Assembly: GCA_963377175.1 (NCBI GenBank)
Contig: CAUJNA010003297.1
Coordinates: 155,736-219,735, forward strand
Reading direction: 5' to 3'
Source of the DNA: Effrenium voratum
Lineage: Eukaryota > Sar > Dinophyceae > Suessiales > Symbiodiniaceae
DNA: 64,000 bases
Below the pieces are notes generated by a model. That model saw only the letters and a list, made by a program, of their open reading frames with translations, did not search any database and had not been told where the DNA came from. Below, piece after piece: positions 1 through 9,740 of the stretch. A program made the translations under genes and the position numbers. The first letter of the stretch is position 1. Every line of letters starts with the position of its first letter.

Positions 1-9
1 AAGGGAGAA

Positions 10-150
10 TCATGCTGCGCACAAGCCATACGGCTGCGGTGTAGCAAGCAGCTTGATACTTGCATCTACCGGTTCGCTAATCCAAGTGGACAAGCGAATG
101 GGCTCCAAGAAACTTGGTCTCAGCTGTCTCACATATTGAATTAAGGGCGG
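10..150 (-). CDS. possible exon, unknown protein
   Basis: The minus frame is open and has plausible coding composition, with pieces such as FLEPIRLSTW and DASIKLLATPQPYG. No clear acceptor or donor was found and the window edge cuts the context. It could belong to the gene that ends at 397 or to the next one downstream. I do not recognise the product. Confidence 0.25.
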   Translation of the reverse strand, partial: PPLIQYVRQLRPSFLEPIRLSTWISEPVDASIKLLATPQPYGLCAA

Positions 151-263
151 TGGTGTTACTCTGTTGTGCTTTTTCAGACGTGAGATCGCAATCCACAAGC
201 CGGTGATGCCAAAGCAGCATCGTCGTTTTCGGCCTGTGCAAGAACAAGCGAAAAGGGAGACAC

Positions 264-317
264 ATATAATATATATATATATATATATTATATATATAAT
301 ATATATATATATATATT
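264..317. repeat. AT dinucleotide tract
   Basis: Nearly pure TA repeat with two short interruptions. It lies between two exon-like blocks, so probably in an intron or spacer. Confidence 0.9.
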
Positions 318-396
318 GGACCTATAGCGCAGCCTACCCTGCTCTTCACGGCATTCAGTTTGGGTCACATCGGCAACCTTATAAATATTATTTTAT

Positions 397-462
397 TTAA
401 ATCACTGATTGCTTAGGGGGATTTCCGCCATCAGCAAGAAGTGCATTGTAAACCCTGTTCAA
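397..462 (-). CDS. probable 3' terminal exon, unknown protein
   Basis: This minus block reads KAALNRVYNALLADGG, then NPPKQSVI and a stop at 397. A CA repeat lies just upstream. The amphipathic helix and codon choice look coding. It is likely the last exon of the unknown gene whose other exons lie at 674-746, 792-945 and 1375-1435. The exact acceptor is uncertain. No family is recognised. Confidence 0.45.
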   Translation of the reverse strand: MNRVYNALLADGGNPPKQSVI

Positions 463-673
463 TGCAGCTTTGCATGATTGGATTGGGCACACACACACAC
501 ACATACACACCCTTCGCAAGCTGACAAGGGGCAACGTTGAATACCATGAGAATGCAAGGCTTGTCAGAAAAGGAACCTTGCACTGGCGTGTCATCTCACT
601 TGCAGGGTGAAAGAAAGTGGCCAGCACGAATTCAGACACTGCCTTGGATAAAGCTAAATTTACACATACACAC

Positions 674-746
674 TTGTCATGTCTTTGACCTGTGCTTCAA
701 TGGCTGTTTGCTCCGCCTTTGACACTTCCTTCTCATTCCTTTGACC
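674..746 (-). CDS. exon, coiled-coil-like segment
   Basis: The block opens after a TGTGTAG acceptor and reads RNEKEVSKAEQTAIEAQVKD, a charged helical stretch suited to a coiled coil. A GT donor follows at ATGACAA|GTGTGT, although the frame stays open to a stop at 660. It lies between exons at 397-462 and 792-945, so the three may form one gene. The function is unknown. Confidence 0.5.
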
Positions 747-791
747 CTACACAAAGAACACAGCATTGCCAACTCATCTACAGTGATCTTC

Positions 792-945
792 CTGGTGTGA
801 ATGCAACACGCAGTTTGCGCTTTTGGACTTGCACACATCGTTCCACATGCTGATGCGATGCCGTGCCCGACTCCCCGCCTCTGTGGGCCCCAGCAGCCCA
901 GTAAGGCGCATGTCATCCCCCAGCCGTGCTAGGACTCCGCCGGTC
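792..945 (-). CDS. exon, unknown protein
   Basis: This 154-base block begins after CCCAAG|GACCGG and ends before a GA-type donor (CACCAG|GAAGAT). It encodes GVLARLGDDMRLTGLLGPTE and then a basic stretch ending in KSKSANCVLHSHQ. The competing frames are closed or poorer. The GA donor is inferred from the open frame and not shown by transcript data. No family is recognised. Confidence 0.45.
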
Positions 946-1198
946 CTTGGGCGCAATCTGCTAGCTCAAGTTGGCTGAAATTGCGGCGTCTTACATGTAT
1001 TTCCCAACATCTTGCAGCGTACATGTTTGTTCCGTGTTCGCTTCGTGGAAGCAAGACGTTTGCGGGTGTCCTAGCAGGATGTATCAAACCGCAAGGGATC
1101 CGTTTAGTCAAGCAAACACGCTGATTGTCAGACTTACATCATGTTGTAAAGAAGAATATTCTATCAATGTTGCCAATGCCAGCAAGCTATCCCTCCCT

Positions 1199-1294
1199 CT
1201 ATTTCTTTCTCTCTCTCTCTCTCTAGCTAGCTCTCTCGCATCTCTCTCTGCTCCCATTGCGCGCACACACGCGCACAGACACACACACACACAC
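1199..1294. repeat. CT tract followed by CA tract
   Basis: A CT-rich run at about 1199-1232 is followed by GCTAGCTAG-like sequence and a CA run at 1261-1294. It lies in the gap between exons at 945 and 1375, so probably intronic. Confidence 0.85.
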
Positions 1295-1374
1295 GCCAAT
1301 AGCTTGTGCTTCCAATCTTCACGCAGGAGATGCTGAAGAAGGTCCGCACTCGCACCCCCCCCCACGTTTGGCAC

Positions 1375-1435
1375 CTGCATAAATCTAAAAGCTTCATCTC
1401 TCCGCTTTTCAAACTTATCAATGGCATTGCCGCAG
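1375..1435 (-). CDS. exon, unknown protein
   Basis: The block runs from an AACCTAG|CTGC acceptor to an ATGCAG|GTGCCA donor and encodes CGNAIDKFEKRRDEAFRFMQ. The frame stays open for about 30 more codons beyond the donor, so the exon may be longer. It is the most upstream member of the left-edge exon group. Confidence 0.45.
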
Positions 1436-1449
1436 CTAGGTTTGCGGAA

Positions 1450-3750
1450 ATGCCACTGCCCGACACAAAGTACACATACTATCAACGGCGGTCAGAACTT
1501 AGTTTGAATGAAACTATGAGCATGCAAAGGCCGATAATATGTTCTGGCCACCTCGCCGCCAAAACCAAGATCATTCAAACCACAAATCAACATGCATAAT
1601 ACATGATCATCCCACTGGTTTGCGCTTGAAGATCAAGATGGCCTCTATGGCAAGACATGTCAACATGTGATGTGTCGCAAGCGAGAATTCAGCGATGGAG
1701 GTCGCCTTCGGCTTGGGATCCCAGACTTGACACTGCCAGTGAGATGCTGCGCGGATGGCTTGCCCATCAAGGCAGCCTGGCAAGAAATGCTTGTGTTCGA
1801 AATTACCATTGAACTCTTGATTGGAAGGACACAAAATGAAAGCGTGCAATGTTTTGACACTTCAACTCAACTCAATGGGATGACAAATAACATGGCCCCT
1901 CACAAACACAGCTGCTGACAGGCATGTTCATAAGGAAACAGATGCAAAGGAGTCAAACTGTTTTGCTGTCACCTTTGAACAAACAACACAATGCATTTCA
2001 ATGCGCATTCAACTTTATCACAGCGGCAAAAACACAAGCCCACAGATTTCAGAAGCTTCGGTTCTGATAGCAAAGTCTGTTGATGCAGTGCCAATAGCTG
2101 GATGCAGCAGCCAGAGAAGCCTTTTGGAGTAAAGTGGCGGTGTTCAAAGCAGTTGTGGGACTCACGTGACAAGCAAGGGCGCTCCTATCGCCTCAAAGCG
2201 AGCTTTCAACACGAAAGCACCTGGGCAAGAAACAGAATGGTTGGCACTCTATGACTCTATGCTTCCTTTAAGAGGACATGGGCGGACTTTCGAGAGTAGA
2301 CATATAAGTATGGCCGGTGGCTCAGGTGGTAAACATACACTGTGTTGTTCAAGAACAGATAGATGGACTGCCAATGCCAACCTGTTGTGCCCTGGCAATA
2401 ATGCGTTGTGTTGTTGACTTGTGGAATCACTACTGACCTTGTTTCTGGATCCCCATTGTGCGCAAAACTCGTGGTTACGAAAAGGCGAATGCTTGGAGCG
2501 AGACGAGGTTGGGGGATGGACCTTTTGCGGACTGCCCTGCTTGGATGCAATCAATCTCTGCAAGGCTCAGCATCAATCGCCAAAGCGTCATGAAAGGCAA
2601 TGACCTCGTTCACCTCTGAATTTCCTCGAACCGAAAAAACTCCCCTGGATTCCGTGAAATTATCGCTGACAGCTCAGTTTGAGATACTCCCCGCCAGGGC
2701 CGAGTCATCAGAGTCTTGTAAGGCATCCTGTGGTGATCCTGTCGGCTGGCGAATGATCCGGCAGCCTTACTCTCCAAGACCTGTTCAGGAGGCCTGCAGC
2801 ATGCAAGCAAGGTTTGCTGAATTCATGGTTTGCAGTTCGCTTCAATGTCCTCCATCCTGGCATTTCCTGGAGAGTATGGATACAAATGACTCTGTTTGAG
2901 AGCGCTCCATTGTTCTCAAATGCAGCATCCTAATCCGGATGCAACACAAAAGTCCATATAACGAATTTGTCACAGCTGGCACGCAACAGGCTCTTTCATC
3001 TCATGTCAGTTGCCTGCCCTAGTTTCATTGATGTTCCACCAACAGTTCGAGCGAGTGCAAGCGTCGGCCTTGTAATTGTATGAAAGCTATCATGCCTGCA
3101 AGAACAACATGACTGCAAAGAAAGGAATGCTTCATGTTCGAATCCGGACTTATGGATGTTCAGATAACTGTATCTTCTAGTTCAAGTTGACACATGCCTG
3201 ATTCCCTGACGCTAGCTTCTTCGGCAAACTGAACGTGCAATCAGAAACACACCTTTGCATTGGGCGAGCTCAGTGGTTCAGCCAGATGCCCAACAGGACA
3301 TTGCCAATGCTAAAACATTTAAAACTCTGAAAACAATGCTTTGCCAATGCTTTTTGCCCCATGCATGTTCCATCTGTCCTTCTAGAGAATGCCCCAGGCG
3401 CGGCGTGGTGCGGCCTTGTGAAGCCATGGGCTTTGATCAAATGCTGGAATGTAATCCATCGAAGCGCATGTTCAACTCATTTCGACTGTCATACTGTCCT
3501 AGCCAGTGCGAGCAGGTGCTACAATCCAGTGTGCTCAAGCAAGGGTGCAGTCTCTCGCAAATCCGATGTGTCTGACTTAATGCAAATGTGTCCAAGGCTT
3601 CCTACTCCTCCAGCCCACGCCCCAGCCTTCAGAGGTGGCTGAATCCACGATAGCGTTCAGCCTGTGTGTGTCTTTAGACTAGAGAACGATCCGCCGAGAA
3701 TGGCGAAGGAATCTGCCAACTAGCAGACACTAGACACAACATCCCTCATG
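1450..3750. other. no supported gene
   Basis: Short open frames occur on both strands, but none shows paired splice signals or convincing coding composition. I see no repeat or RNA gene. It is treated as intron or intergenic spacer. Confidence 0.4.
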
Positions 3751-3753
3751 TAG

Positions 3754-3990
3754 CCTCTAACTGCAACTGGCGTGATTGAAGTGGATCAAACATTGGAAGC
3801 AGTGGGCAATGCGATTGCGGCAACCAACCACTTGAAGGGCTCCCTGATGTTCACATCAAACAACCAACTAGAGCTTGAACTGGCTTTGCTAGGTTTGCCT
3901 GTTGAGGGACACACGCTGCGCTACAGGCTAGCAAAATGCGACGCTTCATTCACAGTGGTCATGTTGTACACGATTTATAATGGTGGCTAG
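3754..3990 (+). CDS. possible plus-strand exon, unknown protein
   Basis: The frame is open from a TGTAG acceptor-like site to a TAG stop and encodes LEAVGNAIAATNHLKG, then LELELALLGLPVEGHTLRYR. The composition looks protein-like, but the strand is opposite to nearly every other coding block here. It could be a terminal exon or a chance frame. No family is recognised. Confidence 0.3.
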   Translation, partial: PLTATGVIEVDQTLEAVGNAIAATNHLKGSLMFTSNNQLELELALLGLPVEGHTLRYRLAKCDASFTVVMLYTIYNGG

Positions 3991-4603
3991 ACGGTATCAA
4001 ACAAAGGGTACAATGCCCACGACAGTTTGCAGCCATTTTGGGCAAAATGCGACAGGGTGATGCAGCGTGTCTGATTTTGAACAAACATGTTTTACTCATT
4101 CTACACTTCAATTGATGCGGCATGTTGCGGCCAGCTCCGCGTGTGCGACGTAACATGGTGCAACCTGCATCAGCTTGCGGCATTATGCATTACCCTTTAC
4201 ACAGTTTGTTTGATACTGTTAAGCCACCCCTGAGTTTAGCCACATACTTCCGAAGGGTTTTACTTGCCTCAGCTCCATACGTTCCGAAAGTTCTGGGTCT
4301 TGTAGGTGTGGTCTCTTGCCTCAGACATTCCTGTTGTCCCGCGTTCCAAGATAAAAGACTTGCAGGTTTGAATCATGTTATGACTATATTAGACAATAAT
4401 ATATGGCAGGCTTGTTTTGGATCCTAAAAGCCACACGTTTCCGAATGCCTCGCTCGTCTGGCACAAAAAGATCCGCCTCTCGTCATCCTCAATGGCAGCC
4501 ACATCCAGAGGCTGTGGCTGTCGCCTCAGCTCTGAGGTTGGGGCGCAAACTGATGGCAAGGTAAACTGCTCTTATTGCAGTGGTCAAACAGAAAATGGGC
4601 TTG

Positions 4604-4875
4604 AGAGAGTGAGAGAGTGAGAGAGAGAGAGAGACAGAAAGACAGACAAACAAACACAGACAAACAGAAGGAAGAACGAACACACAACACAAAGCAAGAA
4701 AGAGGAACGACAGGAAATAATGAAGACGGAAATAAGGAAGAAGGTAGTAACAAAAGCAATAAATAAATAAAGACAGAAACGAAAACAGAAGCAAGACAGA
4801 AAGACAGAAATAATTGAAGTACAGTAAGAAAGAGGGGCAGAAAAAGAGCAACATATAACGACAAACAAACAAACA
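4604..4875. repeat. purine-rich low-complexity tract
   Basis: GA dinucleotides grade into GACAGAAA- and AAACAAAC-type repeats on the plus strand. The long minus-strand frames across it are Phe/Leu/Ser-rich artefacts of this composition. Confidence 0.85.
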
Positions 4876-5910
4876 AAAACGCAAACCGCCGCATTGCGAA
4901 CCTCCGCTCTTCGCTGCTCTTTAAAATAGCTGCATAGTTGCCTAGGCCTTTTCATGTTGCATTCTTCCTGGATGTAAAGCCGAGTCCTCCGTCGATTCCC
5001 TGAAGGCAACAACATAATATCTGCACTCACAAGCTTAGCAGCAATCCCCACTTGGAAAGCCGCCAGCGATTCGCCTTCTAGCAGTGTTGCCTCTCAGCTG
5101 CAACACATCCACATCCTGGATGAACACAAACATGAACAAATAAGTAATGAATGCCTCTTGTCAACTCATGGCAGTCCTGAGTGCCAATCAGAATCAGTGA
5201 GGGCTGCGCGGGCATGGCCCCTTGGGCCTGTTTTAGAGTTGATTCCATGAGTTGAGGAGATACAGCAAATAGGTAGCCTGTGAGATGTCAAATGTTGAAG
5301 GCATACGAGGAAGCAAACACAGTTCGTGTCAAGCCTACGGGGCCTACGGCTAGTCTGTGCGTTGCTTGCGGCCGAACATCCCCATGATGCAGCAACTTAC
5401 ACCAATCTACCTTGGCACCCCTCTGCAAGTAGAACTAGGGAAGCATATCAATCAGTGTCTTGGAATCATGCGCTGCTTCTGTGTAGACATCAGCCTGCGG
5501 CAACATCTGCTGTCACAATGCCTTGGCTGCTGCGCGATATGACGTGCAATCGGCTTAATTAAGCTTGAGCCCAAGGCATGATTATTCACTGCCCCCAACA
5601 AAAGATGTACACTGCGAAGCATAACACCAGTCCGCACATCCTGACAGCCACTGCCTGTGCAACATGTGCTAAGGAGTTGTGGGATCAGATCAAACCACCT
5701 CTTAGTGTGACCCATTTGGCTGCTGGCCGAAAACATGCCAGCCTTAACAACATGTGGCTATGGGTCAAATCCCCGGTACCCCCAGTGAACATCCCAATCC
5801 CCACTCAAATAGGTTCTAAAATGGGTGGTGCACCTTTCCCAAAATGGGATACCATTGGCTTTGAACCATGGCCATGTGCCAAAACGGCTGCTGCATTGTG
5901 CAGCGCCCGC

Positions 5911-5984
5911 CTTCAGCTGCTCAAGCTGCATGGCCTTCGCGCTTTTCGCCAGGCTCTGGAAGGCGCTGACCGCCTCCGCAGTGC
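5911..5984 (-). CDS. exon, Ala/Lys/Glu-rich helix
   Basis: The block begins after CCATGAG|GCACTG and ends at a GC donor (AAG|GCGGGC). It encodes TAEAVSAFQSLAKSAKAMQ followed by LEQLK, with strong G/C in third positions. The plus strand has a long open frame through the same bases, but this codon pattern favours the minus strand. The product is unknown. Confidence 0.45.
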
Positions 5985-6726
5985 CTCATGGGAGTCGAGG
6001 AAGCAAAGGCGACAGGGACGAGTGCTTCCCCTTCCAAAGCAGGGTTGGCTTATTGAAACAAAATGGGTCCAAACCTTCAGGAAGAACACCGCATGGCATC
6101 CCAAGCCACATCTTCAAGAATGACCCTGTTTAGCCATCCTCACTGCTGTTTGAAGCATCCTTGCTGTCCGCAAGTCGCCAGGAATTGCATTGTCCTTCCA
6201 GCATGGGTCAAGTGCAGCACAGCATGTTGGAGCTCGTCTATGGTTGCTGTTTACACAAATTTGCACCCGCCAATGACCCCCCATCCACCAAACCCCATCG
6301 TTGCCTGCCACAGTGAAGCTCCGGTTGTGAAGGTAGCCACTGATTTCACAGACCTGCAGGCCATGAATGGATTGCATGGGACAATCGTGAATGGACAATT
6401 GCAATTTTGGAAGGGCCTTTCGATATCACATGATGGTCTTTCAGAAAGGTGCAATTGCAAGGACGAAATGCTGCAAGGTCCGCAGAAGGGCATAATTAAA
6501 ACAGCTCGCCACCTGGCAAAAACTTGTTGCATCAACGGCACCTTCTGTGCGAGAAAATATACTATTGGCACTGACATTCAATTCTGGGCCAGGTTGCCGT
6601 TATGCATTGTGATCAACCTAGATACGGCTAAAAAAATGTACTTGCGTCACTAAATTGCATCTCAATTGAGACGCGCTAAACCCCAAAAGGGTATAGAAGC
6701 AGCAACTGGCCCACAAGATCTTTAGG

Positions 6727-6827
6727 CCCTCGATTGATTTCCACTGATCGCTGTGATCGCGTTTCGACCCGCTCTCTGCCTCTTCGGGGCCAGTTTGCTG
6801 CACAGCTTTTCGGCAAAGCTCGAGCAC
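6727..6827 (-). CDS. exon, unknown protein
   Basis: The block follows a CCGTGGCAG acceptor and reads VLELCRKAVQQTGPEEAESG and then KRDHSDQWKSIEG. A GC donor (GAGG|GCCTAA) is possible. A second minus frame (FAEKLCSKLAPKRQRAG) is also open, so the reading frame is not certain. It lies between exons at 5.9 and 7.3 kb. Confidence 0.35.
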
Positions 6828-7264
6828 CTGCCACGGGAAGCACTTCCCTGCTGACCGTGGACAAGTACTGACTTGCCGGGACCAAAACAAGCAGAGTTCA
6901 GTACGTTCTCCAAACAACTTTTGAAACCAGCTATGCCTAAGCACCAATATGAGAGACCATCCCAAAACAGGCTTGCTCTGCTCATGAGCCCACAAAGGGA
7001 ACTCTAGCACTTCGTGGAATGGCACGAGGCAAATATTGTGATTAATGGTTGTTGCCGCCTACACTGCCGATTCAATCACACTTCTCCTGGCAATGCATGT
7101 TCAAGTACACCAAACACGTTGATCATACACATGTACTTGCGTAATTACCATCAACATCTCTCGATCAGGCTTGCCTTTGTTCATTCGTGTTTCCGCACCT
7201 CCTAGAAACACTTGCAGCAATCAAGCAATCGTCGTGCCTTTCCCTTACGAGGCCAAAGCAACGC

Positions 7265-7488
7265 TCAAGCCTTTAAGGTGCCTTGGCACAGTGCCCTCCG
7301 ATATTCAGCATTGCAAGTCACTGCAAACGGCTCAAAGCAGCAAAATATGGTCTTCCGGAGCTTCCCCATAGCCGGTACAACCCCGCCCGTGATTTCCACA
7401 AATTCTGGAAATGCGTCAACATAGGGGACTCTACAAATGATGGCGTTCTTTTTGATTTCCCTCTAAACCAAGCTGACAAACGCGCAGC
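7265..7488 (-). CDS. terminal exon region with two competing frames
   Basis: Two minus frames here look coding. One starts at a TTCTTAG|GCTGCG acceptor, joins the upstream exon 7533-7628 in phase 0 and reads AARLSAWFRGKSKRTPSF to a stop near 7321. It implies a 44-base intron. The other reads FVEITGGVVPAMGKLRKTIF, then CNAEYRRALCQGTLKA, and stops at 7265, with the better codon texture. Only one can be right without transcript data. The function is unknown. Confidence 0.45.
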
Positions 7489-7532
7489 CTAAGAACACAA
7501 ACACGCACATATCAGCTATAGATATGCCTTAC

Positions 7533-7628
7533 CTGGTAAAGCAGTAATTCCCACATTTCAGTGCGGGCCTTCAGCTCTTCGAGCCCCACGACGCAGAGGC
7601 TAGCCTGGTTGAACAGCCCACGCTTCGG
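7533..7628 (-). CDS. exon with consensus GT donor
   Basis: This is exactly 32 codons between a TTCACAG acceptor and a textbook CAG|GTAAGG donor. It encodes PKRGLFNQASLCVVGLEELK then ARTEMWELLLYQ. It is one of the clearest exons in the window. It belongs to a gene lying downstream of the tandem plastid genes on the same strand. No family is recognised. Confidence 0.6.
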
Positions 7629-7802
7629 CTGTGAAGCTGTGGTATGCAAATTTGACTCAAAGCAAAGGCAAAGGCAAAGGCGCTTTTTTGTCTCAGCATT
7701 TGTCTGCCTGTGGAGAAACATGGGACACCTTTTGTAAAATCAACATTTTCTATTGCGCAACGGATCCCCAGTGGTCCATGTGCACACTAGAGACTCGAAC
7801 AC

Positions 7803-7854
7803 AAAATGCGAGTGCGTTCCACAAGCACCGCGATGATGCTAAAACTGCTCTCGC
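7803..7854 (-). CDS. short exon, hydrophobic segment
   Basis: The block starts after GCACTAG|GCGAGAGC and ends before GTGTTCG. It encodes ESSFSIIAVLVERTRIL. It lies just upstream of exon 7533-7628 and just downstream of the first plastid gene copy. Boundaries are inferred from splice signals only. Confidence 0.35.
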
Positions 7855-7931
7855 CTAGTGCGAAGCTCACAACTGTAGACTTCACATTCATGGCCACATC
7901 TTTCAAACGTTCAACTTTTGCCCAAATAGGG

Positions 7932-8452
7932 TGCTCACGCCTTGTCCTTGAGGGTGCGGGCAGGGCTCAGCGCAGCGGAGAGCACGATGGCCAAGGCAAG
8001 GACGCCAGCCCCGGAGAGGCCGAATGCCAGGTAGAACCAATTCCAGGAGAGGCCGGCAATGCCGAAAGCTCCCAAAGCCTCCTTGTTGAAGATGCGGTCA
8101 AGGAAGGTGGCGACGTCCTCGTTGCCAGTGGAGGCGGCCAATGCACGCTGGGGCAGGGCCAAAGCCAACCCGATGGTCAATCCAAATGCCAAAGGCATCA
8201 TGGACGTGGAAGACTCAGTGTTGACCTTCAGCTGTTCCTCCGGTGCTGCCAGGGTTGCGAAGCTGTTGTGCTTTGGGGCCTCATGCTTGCCGTAGACCGC
8301 TGGCACGAAGCTCTGGACGGACGACAAAGCAAGCAGCACCACTCCGCAGCCAATCAACTTCGCGAATAGGGCCATTGCTATCAAAGGTGATGATCCGCAC
8401 TAACACTGAGACACCGCTCTACTCGGCAGGCTTGACAAAGAAATGGCAAACG
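7932..8452 (-). repeat. direct repeat unit A (gene copy 1)
   Basis: These 521 bases recur at 8919-9439 with an offset of 987. By eye I see one difference in the coding part (synonymous, at 8366) and a few in the leader region. Similarity stops three bases past the stop codon and at the 5' end of the relict leader. Confidence 0.9.
7935..8375 (-). CDS. plastid-targeted small thylakoid protein, copy 1
   Basis: An intronless 146-residue protein. A longer reading would begin at a TTG at 8384, but the first ATG is at 8375. Residues 5-22 form a signal-peptide core. F23-V24-P25 fits the motif after the signal c-region in peridinin plastid preproteins. A hydroxylated, basic transit stretch follows to about 58. 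A second hydrophobic segment ends at A78-L79-A80, like a lumenal processing site. The mature part is about 66 residues with one hydrophobic span (roughly 105-136), which includes Trp-Asn-Trp. It should be a small thylakoid membrane or lumen-facing subunit, perhaps of a photosystem, but I cannot name it. The protein is identical to that of the copy at 8922-9362. Confidence 0.85.
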   Translation of the reverse strand: MALFAKLIGCGVVLLALSSVQSFVPAVYGKHEAPKHNSFATLAAPEEQLKVNTESSTSMMPLAFGLTIGLALALPQRALAASTGNEDVATFLDRIFNKEALGAFGIAGLSWNWFYLAFGLSGAGVLALAIVLSAALSPARTLKDKA

Positions 8453-8453
8453 C
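8431..8453 (-). other. relict spliced-leader sequence, copy 1
   Basis: The minus strand reads GCGTTTGCCATTT then CTTTGTCAAG, about 55 bases upstream of the ATG. It resembles the 22-base dinoflagellate spliced leader (core GCCATTTTGGCTCAAG), with small insertions and substitutions. The match ends in AAG, as the leader does at its junction with a messenger RNA. It suggests that a trans-spliced messenger was copied back into DNA. It is more diverged than the copy 2 relic. Confidence 0.55.
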
Positions 8454-8519
8454 GCATTCAGTCCAACCATGTGCAGGCAAAGACATGGCAAACGTGCATT
8501 CAGTCCAACCATGTGCAGG
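8443..8519. repeat. 42-base tandem repeat, about 1.8 copies
   Basis: A unit beginning ATGGCAAACGCGCATTCAG is repeated 42 bases later with one C/T change and is cut short in the second copy. The first unit starts inside the relict leader of gene copy 1. Nothing similar lies upstream of gene copy 2. Confidence 0.85.
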
Positions 8520-8918
8520 AATACACACAAAAGCGCCAACATGAATATCAACATTGAAACTGGAGGCCGCCTCCGAGAGCAAGTTGCGGCAGCCGTTGCT
8601 TGACAATAGTAGCTGAGAGTGCCAAGCTCTGGTATTGTTCATGCAGCTCGACTACGCAAAGTGCTCTTTGAAAAGCATTCTCAACAAAATGGATCTATTT
8701 CATCAACTGCATGGCGGCCATGGCAACAGGGGTGCTGCTAAACCAGCACAGCGCAACACAATAGCTCTTGAGCAGCGCTTGTTCTTTTGTCGAATATGGT
8801 CACTGCCGTGGCATTGAGCCTTGGTCAGAAGAAGAACTCAGATGCACGTATTGTGGGTCAGGTAAAACTTGGCATGAGCCCGTCATAGTCATGAACTTTT
8901 GGCCTAGAATCCATGAAA

Positions 8919-9439
8919 TGCTCACGCCTTGTCCTTGAGGGTGCGGGCAGGGCTCAGCGCAGCGGAGAGCACGATGGCCAAGGCAAGGACGCCAGCCCCG
9001 GAGAGGCCGAATGCCAGGTAGAACCAATTCCAGGAGAGGCCGGCAATGCCGAAAGCTCCCAAAGCCTCCTTGTTGAAGATGCGGTCAAGGAAGGTGGCGA
9101 CGTCCTCGTTGCCAGTGGAGGCGGCCAATGCACGCTGGGGCAGGGCCAAAGCCAACCCGATGGTCAATCCAAATGCCAAAGGCATCATGGACGTGGAAGA
9201 CTCAGTGTTGACCTTCAGCTGTTCCTCCGGTGCTGCCAGGGTTGCGAAGCTGTTGTGCTTTGGGGCCTCATGCTTGCCGTAGACCGCTGGCACGAAGCTC
9301 TGGACGGACGACAAAGCAAGCAGCACCACTCCGCAGCCAATCAACTTCGCGAACAGGGCCATTGCTATCAAAGGTGATGATCCCCACTAACACTGAGACA
9401 CCGCTCTACTCGGCAGGCTTGGCCAAGAAATGGCAAACG
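8919..9439 (-). repeat. direct repeat unit B (gene copy 2)
   Basis: Second copy of the 521-base unit. The 466 bases between the units do not resemble the sequence beyond unit B, so this is a repeated transcript-like block rather than a repeated gene-plus-spacer. Confidence 0.9.
8922..9362 (-). CDS. plastid-targeted small thylakoid protein, copy 2
   Basis: This encodes the same 146-residue preprotein as 7935-8375: a signal core at 5-22, FVP at 23-25, a transit stretch, a thylakoid-transfer segment ending ALA at 78-80, and a C-terminal hydrophobic span. The ATG is at 9362 and the gene has no intron. Same-strand tandem copies with near-identical DNA are usual for abundant dinoflagellate plastid proteins. 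Both copies appear intact. A constitutive, post-transcriptionally regulated gene is expected from what is known of this group, and no promoter motif is visible. Confidence 0.85.
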   Translation of the reverse strand: MALFAKLIGCGVVLLALSSVQSFVPAVYGKHEAPKHNSFATLAAPEEQLKVNTESSTSMMPLAFGLTIGLALALPQRALAASTGNEDVATFLDRIFNKEALGAFGIAGLSWNWFYLAFGLSGAGVLALAIVLSAALSPARTLKDKA

Positions 9440-9440
9440 G
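9418..9440 (-). other. relict spliced-leader sequence, copy 2
   Basis: The minus strand reads CCGTTTGCCATTTC then TTGGCCAAG, 56 bases upstream of the ATG. Against the canonical leader (CCGTAGCCATTTTGGCTCAAG) it keeps the CCGT start, GCCATTT, TTGG and the CAAG end. This is the better preserved of the two relics. Confidence 0.65.
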
Positions 9441-9564
9441 CGAGGAACGGCTGAGACACGGAAACACGCATTGAAACATGCAGTTGCAGTTACACACATG
9501 CGCCGTCCAACGTGAACGCAAACACTCTGCATGCAAACAAACGTTCAACATGAATATCTCTCGC

Positions 9565-9740
9565 CTGCTCACGGGACTTTGCGGCTGACTCCAATGCCTG
9601 CCGCAGAACAGCGATCAAGTGCAGCAGCCATGCTCTCCAAAGTTCGGGTGGCTCTTTTATGACTCCGTCTAATGTTCGCTCTTGTCCCGCGAGCATCATC
9701 ACAAAATTGGACCATTTCCATGCATCCCCCGTCGACGCAC
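9565..9740 (-). CDS. exon, unknown protein
   Basis: The 176-base block runs from a TTTGTCAG|GTGCG acceptor to a GC donor (CAG|GCGAGA). It encodes GASTGDAWKWSNFVMMLAGQ, then ELWRAWLLHLIAVLRQALES and AAKSREQ. The amphipathic helix and codon use are convincing. It lies just upstream of the tandem plastid genes on the same strand. No family is recognised. Confidence 0.6.

Noticed and set aside
4031..4041. AGCCATTTTGG, an exact 11-base piece of the spliced leader on plus
   Set aside because: The match does not extend to the CTCAAG end and no gene follows. An 11-base match to some part of the leader is expected by chance about once in a few such windows.
5578..6123. 181-codon plus-strand frame
   Set aside because: The best coding texture in this stretch is on minus (5911-5984, with acceptor and GC donor). 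The plus frame is probably its shadow plus a chance extension.
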